Assembly: GCF_000374045.1 (NCBI RefSeq)
Contig: NZ_KB893386.1
Coordinates: 1 to 64,000 of the forward strand
DNA: 64,000 bases
Source of the DNA: Segetibacter koreensis DSM 18137
Lineage (GTDB): Bacteria > Bacteroidota > Bacteroidia > Chitinophagales > Chitinophagaceae
Direction of reading: 5' to 3'
The notes under the pieces are model-generated. The model saw nothing but the letters and a program-made list of their open reading frames with translations. It was not told where the DNA came from and did not search any database. Positions 53,396 through 61,611 of this stretch are shown here, one piece after another (position 1 is the first letter of the stretch; every line of letters starts with the position of its first letter). The position numbers were made by a program, and so were the translations under genes.

Positions 53396-55870
53396 ATGAA
53401 AGAAACTCGATATACTCATCGCTTACCCGCTACTGTATTTATTTCAATTACTCTTCTGATCTCAATTTCATCTTATAGCCAGTGGATACAAAAACCGGAT
53501 GCTTTTAAAACAAGGTCTGAGGTTCCAAGTACAGTTTATAATTCTAAGCTTTACACCTTTCTTGGATTTAGCAACTCTAGTCTTGAAACTGAGCCAAGTT
53601 CAGAAGTCTATGATCCCGCAACAAATACATGGAAATTGCTTACTTCTATTCCTACCAATGAATCAAGGACCCACCAGGGAGTAGTTTTAGTAGACAGCAC
53701 TGTGTGGCATATCGGTGGACGAGTAGGTAAAAACCCCGGGCCTCTTACAAGCAGTATATGGATCTATAATATTAGTAAGAACATTTGGTATCGTGGTCCT
53801 CAAATAACAGATCCGGCCACGGGCGAACCTATACCTTGGGCAGCTGGAGGAGCTGCTTTATTAGGGCGAACACTACACATTATTGGCGGTTTTATTATTA
53901 ACGCATGTAATAATGATCAATCTACTTATCATCTTACCCTTGATGTCGACTCCTGGCTTGCCGATACATCCAAGCCTGCCAAATGGATGAATACTCTTGC
54001 TCCGCTTCCAGTTAAAAGAAATCATTTTGGAACAGTAGTACTTGGAGGAAAAATATACGTTATAGGTGGACAATTTGGTCATGATTGTGGCGGTGGACAA
54101 GATAAACCATACTCACATGTCTATAATCCAGCTACTGATACTTGGACAGAGCTGCCCCTGTTACCAACACCCAGATCTCATATAGAAGGAGGCACATTTG
54201 CTATGGACGGAAAAATATATGTAGTTGCAGGACAAGGAACAAATGGGGCTTCTACAAATAAAGTAACCATATTTGATCCTGCTGCAAATAATGGAGCAGG
54301 AAGCTGGCACGATGATCTTTCTTTGACCCTGGGTCAAAGCTATGAGGGGGTTTCATCTAAAGTAATTAATAATACTTTTATTTATTCTCATGGCGGAGAA
54401 GGCTCGAGCGCAAACACAAGGAAAGAAACTTATAGCAGAACAATAGCGCGCAATCCTGTATATAAACTTGGTTTTTCTTCAGGTTGCTTAAATTTAACTA
54501 CAGATACCGAACAAATAGTTAAAGGGAAAACTCTTCTTTTTACAATTGATAGCAGCAAAAGTTACACAACTTCTTCAAATGCAGCATGGTTAACAGTCAC
54601 TAAAAATGCATCTGGTCTAGCAATTCCAAATGCAGTTGATGTTGAAGTTACCGCTAATACTTCCGGCCTTGCTCCCGGTACTTATAATGGTACGATTACA
54701 GCAACCGGTACAGGTGCTGGCCAGGCTTATACTGCAGCCACTTATTGTGTTAATCTAACAGTTAAAACGATTAATAGTATTAATTCTTCCTCAGATACCC
54801 TGCAAGCGGAAACAGCTACATTATCCGGTGTAAAGGTTGCCTCTAATAATTCCGGCTTTACCGGAACCGGGTTTGCCGATTATATAAATTCATCCGCTGA
54901 TTATATTCAATGGTCTCTTAATAAGCCTGTTGGTGGCTCAACTTTACTTAACTTCCGGTATGCAAATGGCGCAACAACTAACCGACCTTTGCAACTAGAA
55001 GTAAATGGAGTTGTCTTATCTTCCAGCCTTGCATTTCCTTCTACAGGTTCCTGGTCAAAATGGTCCTTTGTCACAGCTACAGTTAACTTAAATACAGGCA
55101 TAAATACAATTAAGCTAACGGCTATGGGGTCTAGTGGACCAAATATTGATTATCTTATCACCACCGACAATACTTTACAGGCAGAATCAGCTACTTTATA
55201 TGGCGCTAGGGTTGCCTCTAATAATCCGGGCTTTACCGGAACCGGCTTTGCTGATTATATAAATTCAACAGGAGACTATGTTCAATGGTCTTTAAATAAA
55301 CTAATGGCTGGTGCAACTTTACTTAACTTTCGATACGCAAATGGTGCGACAACTGACCGACCATTAAAATTAGAAGTAAATGGAGTTCTTGTCTCTTCTG
55401 GTCTTTCATTTCCTTCGACTGGTTCATGGTCAAAATGGTCTTCTGTTACAACTGCAGTTAACTTAAATACAGGCATCAATACAGTAAAACTTACAGCTAC
55501 TTGGTCTAGTGGGCCAAATATTGATTGTCTTACCATCAGCGACACTACTATTCAAATGGCTAACAGGACTCCAGCCGATAAAAGCATTATTCTTAATGGA
55601 TCTAATTCTTTAAAAGCTTATGTTTCGCCAAACCCCGCTTCCGGAAATGTCAGGTTGTTAATGACCACTTCGTCTACTGCTCCTATAAATATGGAACTAA
55701 TGGATATGTCAGGCAAAACTTTTAAAAATATGAAGTTGGCAAATAACGGTTTAAATAGTTTTAATTTTTCTGTGAGAGATCTTCCTGCCGGGATATATAT
55801 TATAAGAGTGAAACAAGGTAATAATTTTGCAACTACAAAATTTGTAGTAAATAATAAAACGTCAAAATAA
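53396..55870 (+). CDS. Secreted kelch-BACON-CBM-CBM protein with T9SS sorting domain
   Basis: An 824-residue paralogue of the preceding protein with the same order: signal peptide (about 1-30, ending near ISSYSQ), kelch propeller (about 35-355, including the GGQFGHDCGGGQD motif), BACON domain (about 370-460), then two tandem CBM6/35-like domains (about 467-585 and 590-715) instead of one. A C-terminal T9SS sorting domain follows (YVSPNPASGNVRLLM ... GIYIIRVKQGNN, about 741-824). The second CBM is a recent in-frame duplication with a period of about 375 bases. It probably binds glycans at the cell surface, with GH32 two genes upstream. A catalytic role is not shown. Confidence 0.85.
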   Translation: MKETRYTHRLPATVFISITLLISISSYSQWIQKPDAFKTRSEVPSTVYNSKLYTFLGFSNSSLETEPSSEVYDPATNTWKLLTSIPTNESRTHQGVVLVDSTVWHIGGRVGKNPGPLTSSIWIYNISKNIWYRGPQITDPATGEPIPWAAGGAALLGRTLHIIGGFIINACNNDQSTYHLTLDVDSWLADTSKPAKWMNTLAPLPVKRNHFGTVVLGGKIYVIGGQFGHDCGGGQDKPYSHVYNPATDTWTELPLLPTPRSHIEGGTFAMDGKIYVVAGQGTNGASTNKVTIFDPAANNGAGSWHDDLSLTLGQSYEGVSSKVINNTFIYSHGGEGSSANTRKETYSRTIARNPVYKLGFSSGCLNLTTDTEQIVKGKTLLFTIDSSKSYTTSSNAAWLTVTKNASGLAIPNAVDVEVTANTSGLAPGTYNGTITATGTGAGQAYTAATYCVNLTVKTINSINSSSDTLQAETATLSGVKVASNNSGFTGTGFADYINSSADYIQWSLNKPVGGSTLLNFRYANGATTNRPLQLEVNGVVLSSSLAFPSTGSWSKWSFVTATVNLNTGINTIKLTAMGSSGPNIDYLITTDNTLQAESATLYGARVASNNPGFTGTGFADYINSTGDYVQWSLNKLMAGATLLNFRYANGATTDRPLKLEVNGVLVSSGLSFPSTGSWSKWSSVTTAVNLNTGINTVKLTATWSSGPNIDCLTISDTTIQMANRTPADKSIILNGSNSLKAYVSPNPASGNVRLLMTTSSTAPINMELMDMSGKTFKNMKLANNGLNSFNFSVRDLPAGIYIIRVKQGNNFATTKFVVNNKTSK
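54836..55545 (+). repeat. Tandem CBM duplication inside the second kelch gene
   Basis: Two near-identical units begin at GTTGCCTCTAATAAT (54836 and 55211), an offset of 375 bases or 125 codons. Corresponding stretches share long identical runs, such as GGCTTTACCGGAACCGG and GATTATATAAATTCA. The encoded CBM domains differ at scattered positions. Confidence 0.85.
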
Positions 55871-55923
55871 AAACAAGGAATAACTTTTAAAGAATACCTT
55901 ATATCAGATAAATATGTTTCTTT

Positions 55924-55966
55924 ATTATCGAAAGCAATTCAACCAATTGCTTTCGATAATTTTTAT
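55924..55966. terminator. Strong terminator after the second kelch gene
   Basis: A perfect 16-bp stem (55924-55939 and 55945-55960) with loop CAACC, followed by TTTTAT. It lies 54 bases after the kelch stop and may also end the convergent 118-residue gene. Confidence 0.85.
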
Positions 55967-55983
55967 AAAAGAATTGCCTCATT

Positions 55984-56340
55984 TTATAAAACGGTGAACT
56001 TCCCAATTCTTTCGTCACCTGTTTTAATCATTTCACACGTTTTTTTAATTTTATCTTCAAAATCTTCCAGGTCTTCACTTAAAAAAATCCATGTGTGTGC
56101 TGCTCCATCAATATCAAAGATCATATTGGATGTATGAATCTCATTTTGTAAAGCATCAAAAAACTGAGGTTGGGTAGCAACAAAAACCCCGTTAAACTCA
56201 GGTTGATTTTCCCTTTCACGCAGTAGCATCAGCAGTTTTTTATTGGCAAAAAGGCCATAACAGCCGAGCATTTTTTTAATTTGCGGCCTTACCGGATATA
56301 GGAACCTAAGTACGTAATCATACGGAATTGTATAATTCAT
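55984..56340 (-). CDS. Conserved-looking hypothetical protein
   Basis: A 118-residue soluble protein, mixed alpha/beta in appearance, with no signal peptide. Notable parts are VLRFLYPVRPQIKKMLGCYGLFANKKLLMLLRE, EFNGVFVATQPQFFDALQNEIHT and the acidic EDLEDFEDKIKKTCEMIKTGDERIG tail. I do not recognise the family. The regular composition, terminator at its 3' end and lack of overlap with other genes support coding. Its neighbours are the kelch gene (convergent) and a DUF4286-like gene (divergent), which give no functional clue. Confidence 0.65.
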   Translation of the reverse strand: MNYTIPYDYVLRFLYPVRPQIKKMLGCYGLFANKKLLMLLRERENQPEFNGVFVATQPQFFDALQNEIHTSNMIFDIDGAAHTWIFLSEDLEDFEDKIKKTCEMIKTGDERIGKFTVL

Positions 56341-56444
56341 ATAAAACTTTTGAACATCTTACTCATTTCTATTAAAATGTCTCGGTCGCTTTTAAATCAA
56401 TCTTAAATAATATTAAGCATTAAATTGCTTATAAAAACAAAGAA

Positions 56445-56750
56445 ATGATTATTTATAATATAACAATAAAAATAGAATGGTCGGTTGCAGAAGAGTGGCT
56501 TCAATGGATGCAGGAGGTTTATGTACCAGGTGTTTTACATACCGGATGTTTTGAAAAACACCAGTTTGTGCGGCTGGTTCAGGTTGATGAAACAGAAGGC
56601 CCTACCTATGCATCGCAGTACTATACATCGGCCTTAAGTAAATATGATTATTATTTGCAGCACCACGCAGCATCGTTTAAAAAACAAATAAAAGATAAAT
56701 GGGGTGAAAAATATATTGATTTTCCTACTTTAATGCAGGTAGTTGAGTGA
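56445..56750 (+). CDS. DUF4286-family protein
   Basis: A 101-residue protein starting MIIYNITIKIEWSVAEEWLQWMQEVYVPGVLHTG, with a VDETEGPTYASQYYTSALSKYDYYLQHHA block, matching the DUF4286 pattern (ferredoxin-like dimeric alpha-beta barrel-type small proteins). These are common in Bacteroidota and uncharacterised. The gene precedes HU and bTHX on the same strand, but each of those has its own predicted promoter. Confidence 0.78.
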   Translation: MIIYNITIKIEWSVAEEWLQWMQEVYVPGVLHTGCFEKHQFVRLVQVDETEGPTYASQYYTSALSKYDYYLQHHAASFKKQIKDKWGEKYIDFPTLMQVVE

Positions 56751-56852
56751 ACACTTATAAAAATTGTCAGAATGCAAATAATTTTTTAATTAACATCTCT
56801 ACACCGGCTTCATCAGAATCTTAGAAAAATTTTTCGGATGGTTAAAAGCTAA

Positions 56853-56860
56853 TAAATTTG
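56853..56860 (+). promoter_or_regulatory. Bacteroidota -7 box for the second HU gene
   Basis: TAAATTTGCC matches TAnnTTTG and would start transcription about 25 bases before the HU ATG at 56892. No clear TTG at the right distance. Confidence 0.5.
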
Positions 56861-56891
56861 CCGCGGAATATTTCTAATTAAAAATAATAAA

Positions 56892-57161
56892 ATGAATAAA
56901 GCTGAACTGGTTGCAAAGATTTCAGAAGACACAGAAGTAACAAAGACACAGGCAAATGCTGTATTAGATGCTTTTGTTGATAATGTTACTAAAACTTTAA
57001 AAGAAGGTGGCAAAGTTACTTTAGTAGGTTTTGGAACCTTTTCTGTATCAAAAAGAATCGAACGTAATGGTCGTAACCCACAGACGGGAGAGACAATCAA
57101 AATCAAAGCTAAAAAAGTAGCTAAGTTCAAAGCGGGCAAAGAACTTTCTGCAAGAATATAA
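56892..57161 (+). CDS. HU-family DNA-binding protein
   Basis: An 89-residue canonical HU: MNKAELVAKISEDTEVTKTQANAVLDAFVDNVTKTLKEGG, then VTLVGFGTFSVSKRIERNGRNPQTGETIKIKAKKVAKFKAGKELS. The arm with RNPQTGE is the usual DNA-intercalating loop. It bends DNA as a dimer and helps organise the nucleoid. It is the tail-less partner of the HU at 46792 and has its own -7 box. Confidence 0.95.
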   Translation: MNKAELVAKISEDTEVTKTQANAVLDAFVDNVTKTLKEGGKVTLVGFGTFSVSKRIERNGRNPQTGETIKIKAKKVAKFKAGKELSARI

Positions 57162-57237
57162 GTATAAAATCGATCAAGAAATTTTTATATACAGCTATCG
57201 GATATTCTAAATATTTGAACTGAAATTAATATGAGGC

Positions 57238-57268
57238 TTGGCAGATTACACTTCTTGGTGTAGGTTTG
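57238..57268 (+). promoter_or_regulatory. Promoter for the bTHX gene
   Basis: TTG (57238-57240), a 20-base spacer and TAGGTTTG (57261-57268) give a full Bacteroidota-type promoter with a predicted start about 27 bases before the ATG at 57302. It is the best promoter match in the window. Confidence 0.7.
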
Positions 57269-57301
57269 TACGTTTTAAATAAAAAAATTAAAATAAATAT
57301 T

Positions 57302-57421
57302 ATGGGCAGAGGTGATAAAAAAACTAAAAAAGGTAAAATTTTTAAAGGTTCTTTTGGTAAAAGCCGTCCGGCAAGAGTAACAAAGGCAGCTAAACCTGTT
57401 GAAGAAAAGAAAGAAGCTTAA
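57302..57421 (+). CDS. Small ribosomal protein bTHX
   Basis: A 39-residue basic protein from ATG 57302 to TAA 57419-57421. It starts MGRGDKKTKKGKIFKGSFGK and continues SRPARVTKAAKPVEEKKEA. The GRGDKKTKKGKI and GSFGKSRP pattern is the hallmark of the THX peptide of the 30S subunit, which stabilises the head of 16S rRNA in Thermus and is conserved in Bacteroidota. The gene has a strong promoter of its own and a following hairpin. Confidence 0.9.
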   Translation: MGRGDKKTKKGKIFKGSFGKSRPARVTKAAKPVEEKKEA

Positions 57422-57432
57422 TTTGAATGGAA

Positions 57433-57473
57433 GGTTGATTGAGTACAGTTTAACTTGAAATGCTCAATCAACC
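57433..57473. terminator. Hairpin between bTHX and pdxH
   Basis: GGTTGATTGAG (57433-57443) pairs perfectly with CTCAATCAACC (57463-57473), 11 bp with a 19-base loop. It sits between convergent genes, likely a bidirectional terminator, but U-tracts are weak. Confidence 0.55.
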
Positions 57474-57503
57474 CCTTACTAAATTGTATTTACATTGATA
57501 CGT

Positions 57504-58145
57504 TTAGGGAGCTATCCTTTCTATTTTCCAGTTTTCTTTTTGTTTGGTGTATTGTATCCTGTCATGCAGACGACTTCTTCGTCCTTGCCAAAATTCAATT
57601 TTTACTGGTTTCACTATATATCCGCCCCAGTGCGGAGGTTTTGGTATATTTTCTGTACCAAACTCTGCTTTATATTTTAGCACATTTTCTTCTATAATAT
57701 GTCTTCCTGCTATCGGTATGCTTTGAGGTGACGCCCACGCTCCTATCTGGCTTGCTACCGGTCTTGTTTTAAAATATTCCTCACTGTCTTCTTCGCTTAA
57801 TTTTTCCACGACACCTTCGATACGTATTTGCCGCTCGAGCTCTTTCCAAAAAAATACAAGTGCTGCATGAGGATTTTCTTCCAGTTCTCTTCCTTTGTGA
57901 CTTAGGTAGTTGGTGTAAAATTTAAAGCCCTCATATGTAAATCCTTTCAATAACACAATTCTAGCTGATGGTAACCCTTCGGGTGTAGCTGTCGCTAATG
58001 TCATTGCATTCACTTCTTCTATATGACTGTCTACTGCTTCATTCCACCATTCTGAAAACTGGTCGAATGGATTGGCCTTTACATCTTGCTCAAGCAAAGA
58101 CTTTAACTTATAATCCTTTCTTATATCTGCGATCACCTGGTTCAT
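57504..58145 (-). CDS. pdxH: Pyridoxamine 5'-phosphate oxidase
   Basis: FMN enzyme that oxidises pyridoxamine or pyridoxine 5'-phosphate to PLP. The 213-residue length is normal. Motifs: AMTLATATPEGLPSARIVLLKGFTYEGFKFYTNYLSHKGRELEENPHAALVFFWKELERQIRIEGVVEKL and the C-terminal WGGYIVKPVKIEFWQGRRSRLHDRI. It provides the cofactor for aminotransferases such as ArgD in this window. It is the last gene of a same-strand run but with its own gap of 57 bases from the MGMT-like gene. Confidence 0.97.
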   Translation of the reverse strand: MNQVIADIRKDYKLKSLLEQDVKANPFDQFSEWWNEAVDSHIEEVNAMTLATATPEGLPSARIVLLKGFTYEGFKFYTNYLSHKGRELEENPHAALVFFWKELERQIRIEGVVEKLSEEDSEEYFKTRPVASQIGAWASPQSIPIAGRHIIEENVLKYKAEFGTENIPKPPHWGGYIVKPVKIEFWQGRRSRLHDRIQYTKQKENWKIERIAP

Positions 58146-58202
58146 AATTTTATTTTTTAGCTCCGAATCCTTTTATTAGCAATGTTACAAGTATGTAAAT
58201 AC

Positions 58203-58580
58203 CTATCCTAATTCAATGGCAGGGTCCCAAAATACTTTTTCGAAATCTACGATTTTACCTTTTTCTACCCTTATTCCTTCTTTATGCAAAAGCTCTTCCA
58301 TTAATGTTGGTGTGGCAAAATGTACTTTACCCGTCAGCATACCATTTCTGTTTACTACGCGTTGTGCAGGTACAGGAGGTGTTATAATAAAACTTCCATG
58401 CATGGCCCAACCGACCATTCGTGAAGATGATTTTGCACCGAGATAGCTCGCAATAGCACCATAGCTTGTAACCCTCCCTTCCGGTATCTGTCTTACAACA
58501 TCCCATACGTTTTGAAAAAAAGTATAATTTTTACTGTTACTGTCTATGGGAAGTTCTAAAGAGGATTTGTTCTTTTTCAT
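58203..58580 (-). CDS. MGMT-family alkyltransferase-like protein lacking the active Cys
   Basis: A 125-residue protein of the O6-alkylguanine transferase DNA-binding domain. TFFQNVWDVVRQIPEGRVTSYGAIASYLGAKSSSRMVGWAMHG is the winged-helix with the base-flipping Arg. The expected PCHRV becomes PAQRV (about residues 71-75), so the acceptor Cys is Ala72. Such alkyltransferase-like (ATL) proteins bind alkylated bases and hand them to nucleotide excision repair in other organisms. The usual ATL has Trp in place of Cys, so Ala is unusual here. It lies 12 bases after DUF2461. Confidence 0.85.
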   Translation of the reverse strand: MKKNKSSLELPIDSNSKNYTFFQNVWDVVRQIPEGRVTSYGAIASYLGAKSSSRMVGWAMHGSFIITPPVPAQRVVNRNGMLTGKVHFATPTLMEELLHKEGIRVEKGKIVDFEKVFWDPAIELG

Positions 58581-58592
58581 CTTGCACTGCGC

Positions 58593-59258
58593 TTATTCTA
58601 AAGAACGATTTATAAATTTAATAAGCGGCATCAGCGCACTAAAAGCTGAAACAATTTTTTGAAGCAGATCTTTTGAAACCAGGTCTTCATCTGTAAGTGT
58701 TTGGGTCGCCACTAAACTTTTTAATTTTAAATATTCTATGGCAGGATTATCTTTTTCATATCCTTTCGGCTCACGACTCAATTTAAATTCTCCCTGTTCT
58801 AGCTCGCCATATATATTTTTAAAGTCTTTTTGCTGAATTATATCACGAAATTCGTCCCAGCTATAATCGATCTCCTGCCTGATCTTTTTAAGTTGCTGGA
58901 TTTCGGGCATCCAAATGCCGCCACCAGCCATGCTTTTGTTTCCCGGTTCTATATGCAAATAATATCCGGCGAAGCCGGATTTCTTACCATCCCTGTCAAA
59001 ACTTGCACCCATGTGATGTTTGTATGGAGTCTTATCCTTGCTAAATCGAATATCACGATATTGACGAAAAATACAATTCTTTGCTTGTAATGGTGCTATA
59101 TCTGAATCAACTTTTCCGAACGATGTAATTATACCTGATACCAGTTTTTCAAAATCGTCTTTTGCATCATTAAACAAGTGCCTGTTTTCTTCGAACCACA
59201 GTTTGTTGTTATTCTTAGTAAGCTTTTTTATAAATGCCAGGGTACTTTGTTGTAGCAT
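58593..59258 (-). CDS. DUF2461-family protein
   Basis: A 221-residue protein of the DUF2461 family (TIGR02453). Typical blocks are FIKKLTKNNNKLWFEENRHLF, CIFRQYRDIRFSKDKTPYKHHMGASF, YYLHIEPGNKSMAGGGIWMPE and the C-terminal EGYEKDNPAIEYLKLKSL-like segment with KGYEKDNPAIEYLKLKSLVA. Found in bacteria and fungi, with no known activity. Its start is only two bases after the ligA stop, so the two are almost certainly in one transcript with the MGMT-like gene. Confidence 0.9.
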   Translation of the reverse strand: MLQQSTLAFIKKLTKNNNKLWFEENRHLFNDAKDDFEKLVSGIITSFGKVDSDIAPLQAKNCIFRQYRDIRFSKDKTPYKHHMGASFDRDGKKSGFAGYYLHIEPGNKSMAGGGIWMPEIQQLKKIRQEIDYSWDEFRDIIQQKDFKNIYGELEQGEFKLSREPKGYEKDNPAIEYLKLKSLVATQTLTDEDLVSKDLLQKIVSAFSALMPLIKFINRSLE

Positions 59259-59260
59259 GT

Positions 59261-61384
59261 CTATATTTTATACTTCGTATGTTTATCAACTAAAGAAAGA
59301 AAATCATCTTCACTGATTATTTTTACCGTATGAATCTTTTTAGCTTTTTCCAGTTTACTTCCTGCATCTTCACCAACCACCAGGTAATTTAATTTACTGC
59401 TGACACTTCCCAATATCTTTCCTCCCAGTTGCTCCACTTTTTCCTCTGCTTCACTTCTTTTTAATTTATTTAGCGTACCTGTAAACAAAAAGGTTTGTCC
59501 GTTCAGTTCGCCTTTTGCAACAATATCATTTTTTTTATTATTCATCTCAACACCCAACTCCTGCAGTTGTTGCAGCATTTTTAAATTTTGTTCATTTTGG
59601 AAAAAAGTATGAACGCTTTTTGCAACCTTTACCCCGATATCTTCAAGTGTCTGCAGTTTCTCTTCAGAAAACTCTTTTAAATCGAAAAGGTGATTGATGG
59701 AATTCGCTAATACTTTTGCCGTTGTTTCTCCAACATATCGAATACCCAATGCAAAAATCAAGCGGTTAAGAGGCTGGTTTTTTGACTCTTCAATAGCTGA
59801 TTGCAAATTTTCTATTGATTTTTTTCCAAAACCGGCCATGTTACCTATAGCAGTAAAATCAAGCGTATAAATGCCCGGTATATCTTTTAGTAATCCTAAC
59901 TCGTAAAATTTTCTGACGTTAGCTTCTCCAAAACTTCTTATATCCATAGCATCTTTGCTGGCGAAGTGTATCATACGTTCCACTACCTGGGCAGGGCACT
60001 CAATGTTTATGCAGCGCCAAGCCGCTTCGCCTTCTTCTTTATATAATTCACTTTTACAAACAGGACATTTTTTCGGAAAAACGATTTCTTTTTCATCGCC
60101 ATCTCTCACTTCCGCCAACGATTTTACAATATACGGGATAACATCTCCCGCACGTTCTACCAAAACTGTGTCACCAATTCTCAAATCCTTTTCCTTTATT
60201 ACATCTTCATTAAATAACGATATGGAACCAACGGTAACGCCACTAATAAATACAGGATCTATTTTTGCTACGGGAGTTATTGAACCTGTTCTTCCAACCT
60301 GGAATTCTACGTTGCGTAGTTTGCTAGTTGCTTGTCGTGCCTTAAACTTATAAGCAATTGCCCAGCGTGGATGGTGCGTGGTCATTCCCATTTTATCCTG
60401 CAGATCAAGGTCATTTACCTTTATCACCATTCCGTCAATTTCATAAGCCAGGTCATTTCTCTTTTCTTCAAAATCCTTACAATAATCAATTACACGGTTA
60501 ATGCCTTTCATCACTTTCATTTCGTTTACAGGACTTCTAAAGCCGACGTTCCATAACATTTGGAGGATACCGGAATGGGTATGCAGCAATACTTCGTTTT
60601 CTCTGGAAACAGTTTCGTTTGTACGTGTATAATAACTTACATTATATAAAAAAGCCTCGAGTTTGCGACGACCTACTTCTTTAGGGTCTTTCATACGCAA
60701 GCTACCTGAGGCTGCATTTCTAGGGTTAGCAAGCGGGGGAATGTTTTGCTCTGCCAACTGCTCGTTGTATTGCTTGAAGGCTTTTTTTGACATCATGATC
60801 TCACCGCGTATTTCTATTTGCTGTATTCCATAAGTGGAAAAAGAAGCAGTAAGCGGAATGGAACGAATTTGCTTGATATTGGTCGTTATATCATCACCTT
60901 CCATACCGTTGCCCCTTGTTGCTCCTCTAACCAGGTAATCATTCTCATAAATTAATGAAATACTGGCTCCATCGAACTTTGGTTCTACACAATATTCAAG
61001 CTCATCTTTTCGTGCTACTTCCTTCGCTTTCCGGTCCCAATCGATCAAGTCATCTGCATTGTAGCTGTTTTCGAGACTAAGCATAGGCACCAAATGAGCT
61101 ACTGTTCTAAACGACGGATTGAGGCTACTGCCAACTCTTTGTGTTGGAGAGTCAACCGTAACGAGTTCGGGATGTGCTTTTTCAATTTTCTCAAGCAACT
61201 TATATAACTGGTCGTATTCCGGATCAGAAATAAGCGGATCATTCAAAATGTAATACCTGTACTCATGAAACCTAAGGACGTTGCGAAGGTTTTCAACAAT
61301 TTCAAAAGCCTTTTCTGTATAATTTCCTTCGGCTAATTTCCTGGTAAGCTTCTGCAGTTCTGCTATTTCCTGGTTAGAATACAT
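59261..61384 (-). CDS. ligA: NAD-dependent DNA ligase
   Basis: A 707-residue ligase that seals nicks in replication and repair. The N-terminal Ia domain has RYYILNDPLISDPEYDQLY. The adenylation site is EYCVEPKFDGASISLIYE (KxDG lysine). The four-cysteine zinc finger (CPVC ... CINIEC, about residues 420-445), the helix-hairpin-helix region and a C-terminal BRCT domain (LNGQTFLFTGTLNKLKRSEAEEKVEQLGGKILGSVS) are all present. Full length and the essential replicative ligase. It heads the minus-strand run ligA, DUF2461, MGMT-like, possibly pdxH. Confidence 0.98.
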   Translation of the reverse strand: MYSNQEIAELQKLTRKLAEGNYTEKAFEIVENLRNVLRFHEYRYYILNDPLISDPEYDQLYKLLEKIEKAHPELVTVDSPTQRVGSSLNPSFRTVAHLVPMLSLENSYNADDLIDWDRKAKEVARKDELEYCVEPKFDGASISLIYENDYLVRGATRGNGMEGDDITTNIKQIRSIPLTASFSTYGIQQIEIRGEIMMSKKAFKQYNEQLAEQNIPPLANPRNAASGSLRMKDPKEVGRRKLEAFLYNVSYYTRTNETVSRENEVLLHTHSGILQMLWNVGFRSPVNEMKVMKGINRVIDYCKDFEEKRNDLAYEIDGMVIKVNDLDLQDKMGMTTHHPRWAIAYKFKARQATSKLRNVEFQVGRTGSITPVAKIDPVFISGVTVGSISLFNEDVIKEKDLRIGDTVLVERAGDVIPYIVKSLAEVRDGDEKEIVFPKKCPVCKSELYKEEGEAAWRCINIECPAQVVERMIHFASKDAMDIRSFGEANVRKFYELGLLKDIPGIYTLDFTAIGNMAGFGKKSIENLQSAIEESKNQPLNRLIFALGIRYVGETTAKVLANSINHLFDLKEFSEEKLQTLEDIGVKVAKSVHTFFQNEQNLKMLQQLQELGVEMNNKKNDIVAKGELNGQTFLFTGTLNKLKRSEAEEKVEQLGGKILGSVSSKLNYLVVGEDAGSKLEKAKKIHTVKIISEDDFLSLVDKHTKYKI

Positions 61385-61525
61385 AGTTTAAAATTGGCGA
61401 TAAAGTTAGCAGAAACAGGAGCGCATAACAAATAGAAATGATTGGCGTAGGAAGCTTTTGTTAGACAGTTACTTGCTTGTAATTTTACTCACTTGCTCAA
61501 CACGACTTCTCTGATAAACTACAAT

Positions 61526-61533
61526 TATCTTTG
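61526..61533 (+). promoter_or_regulatory. Possible -7 box for the amylase gene
   Basis: TATCTTTG matches TAnnTTTG, giving a leader of about 72 bases to the ATG at 61612. No suitably spaced TTG was seen, so support is modest. Confidence 0.35.
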
Positions 61534-61611
61534 ATTTAGATAGGTTCGCGTAAACTCTTAAATTGTTTTTACTCTATAATAAAAGGCGGACATTACAATA
61601 AAAAGCGATTT

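Noticed and set aside
49172-55870. A classical polysaccharide utilization locus
   Set aside because: No SusC/SusD pair, hybrid two-component regulator or sugar kinase is present, so only a loose carbohydrate-linked group can be claimed.
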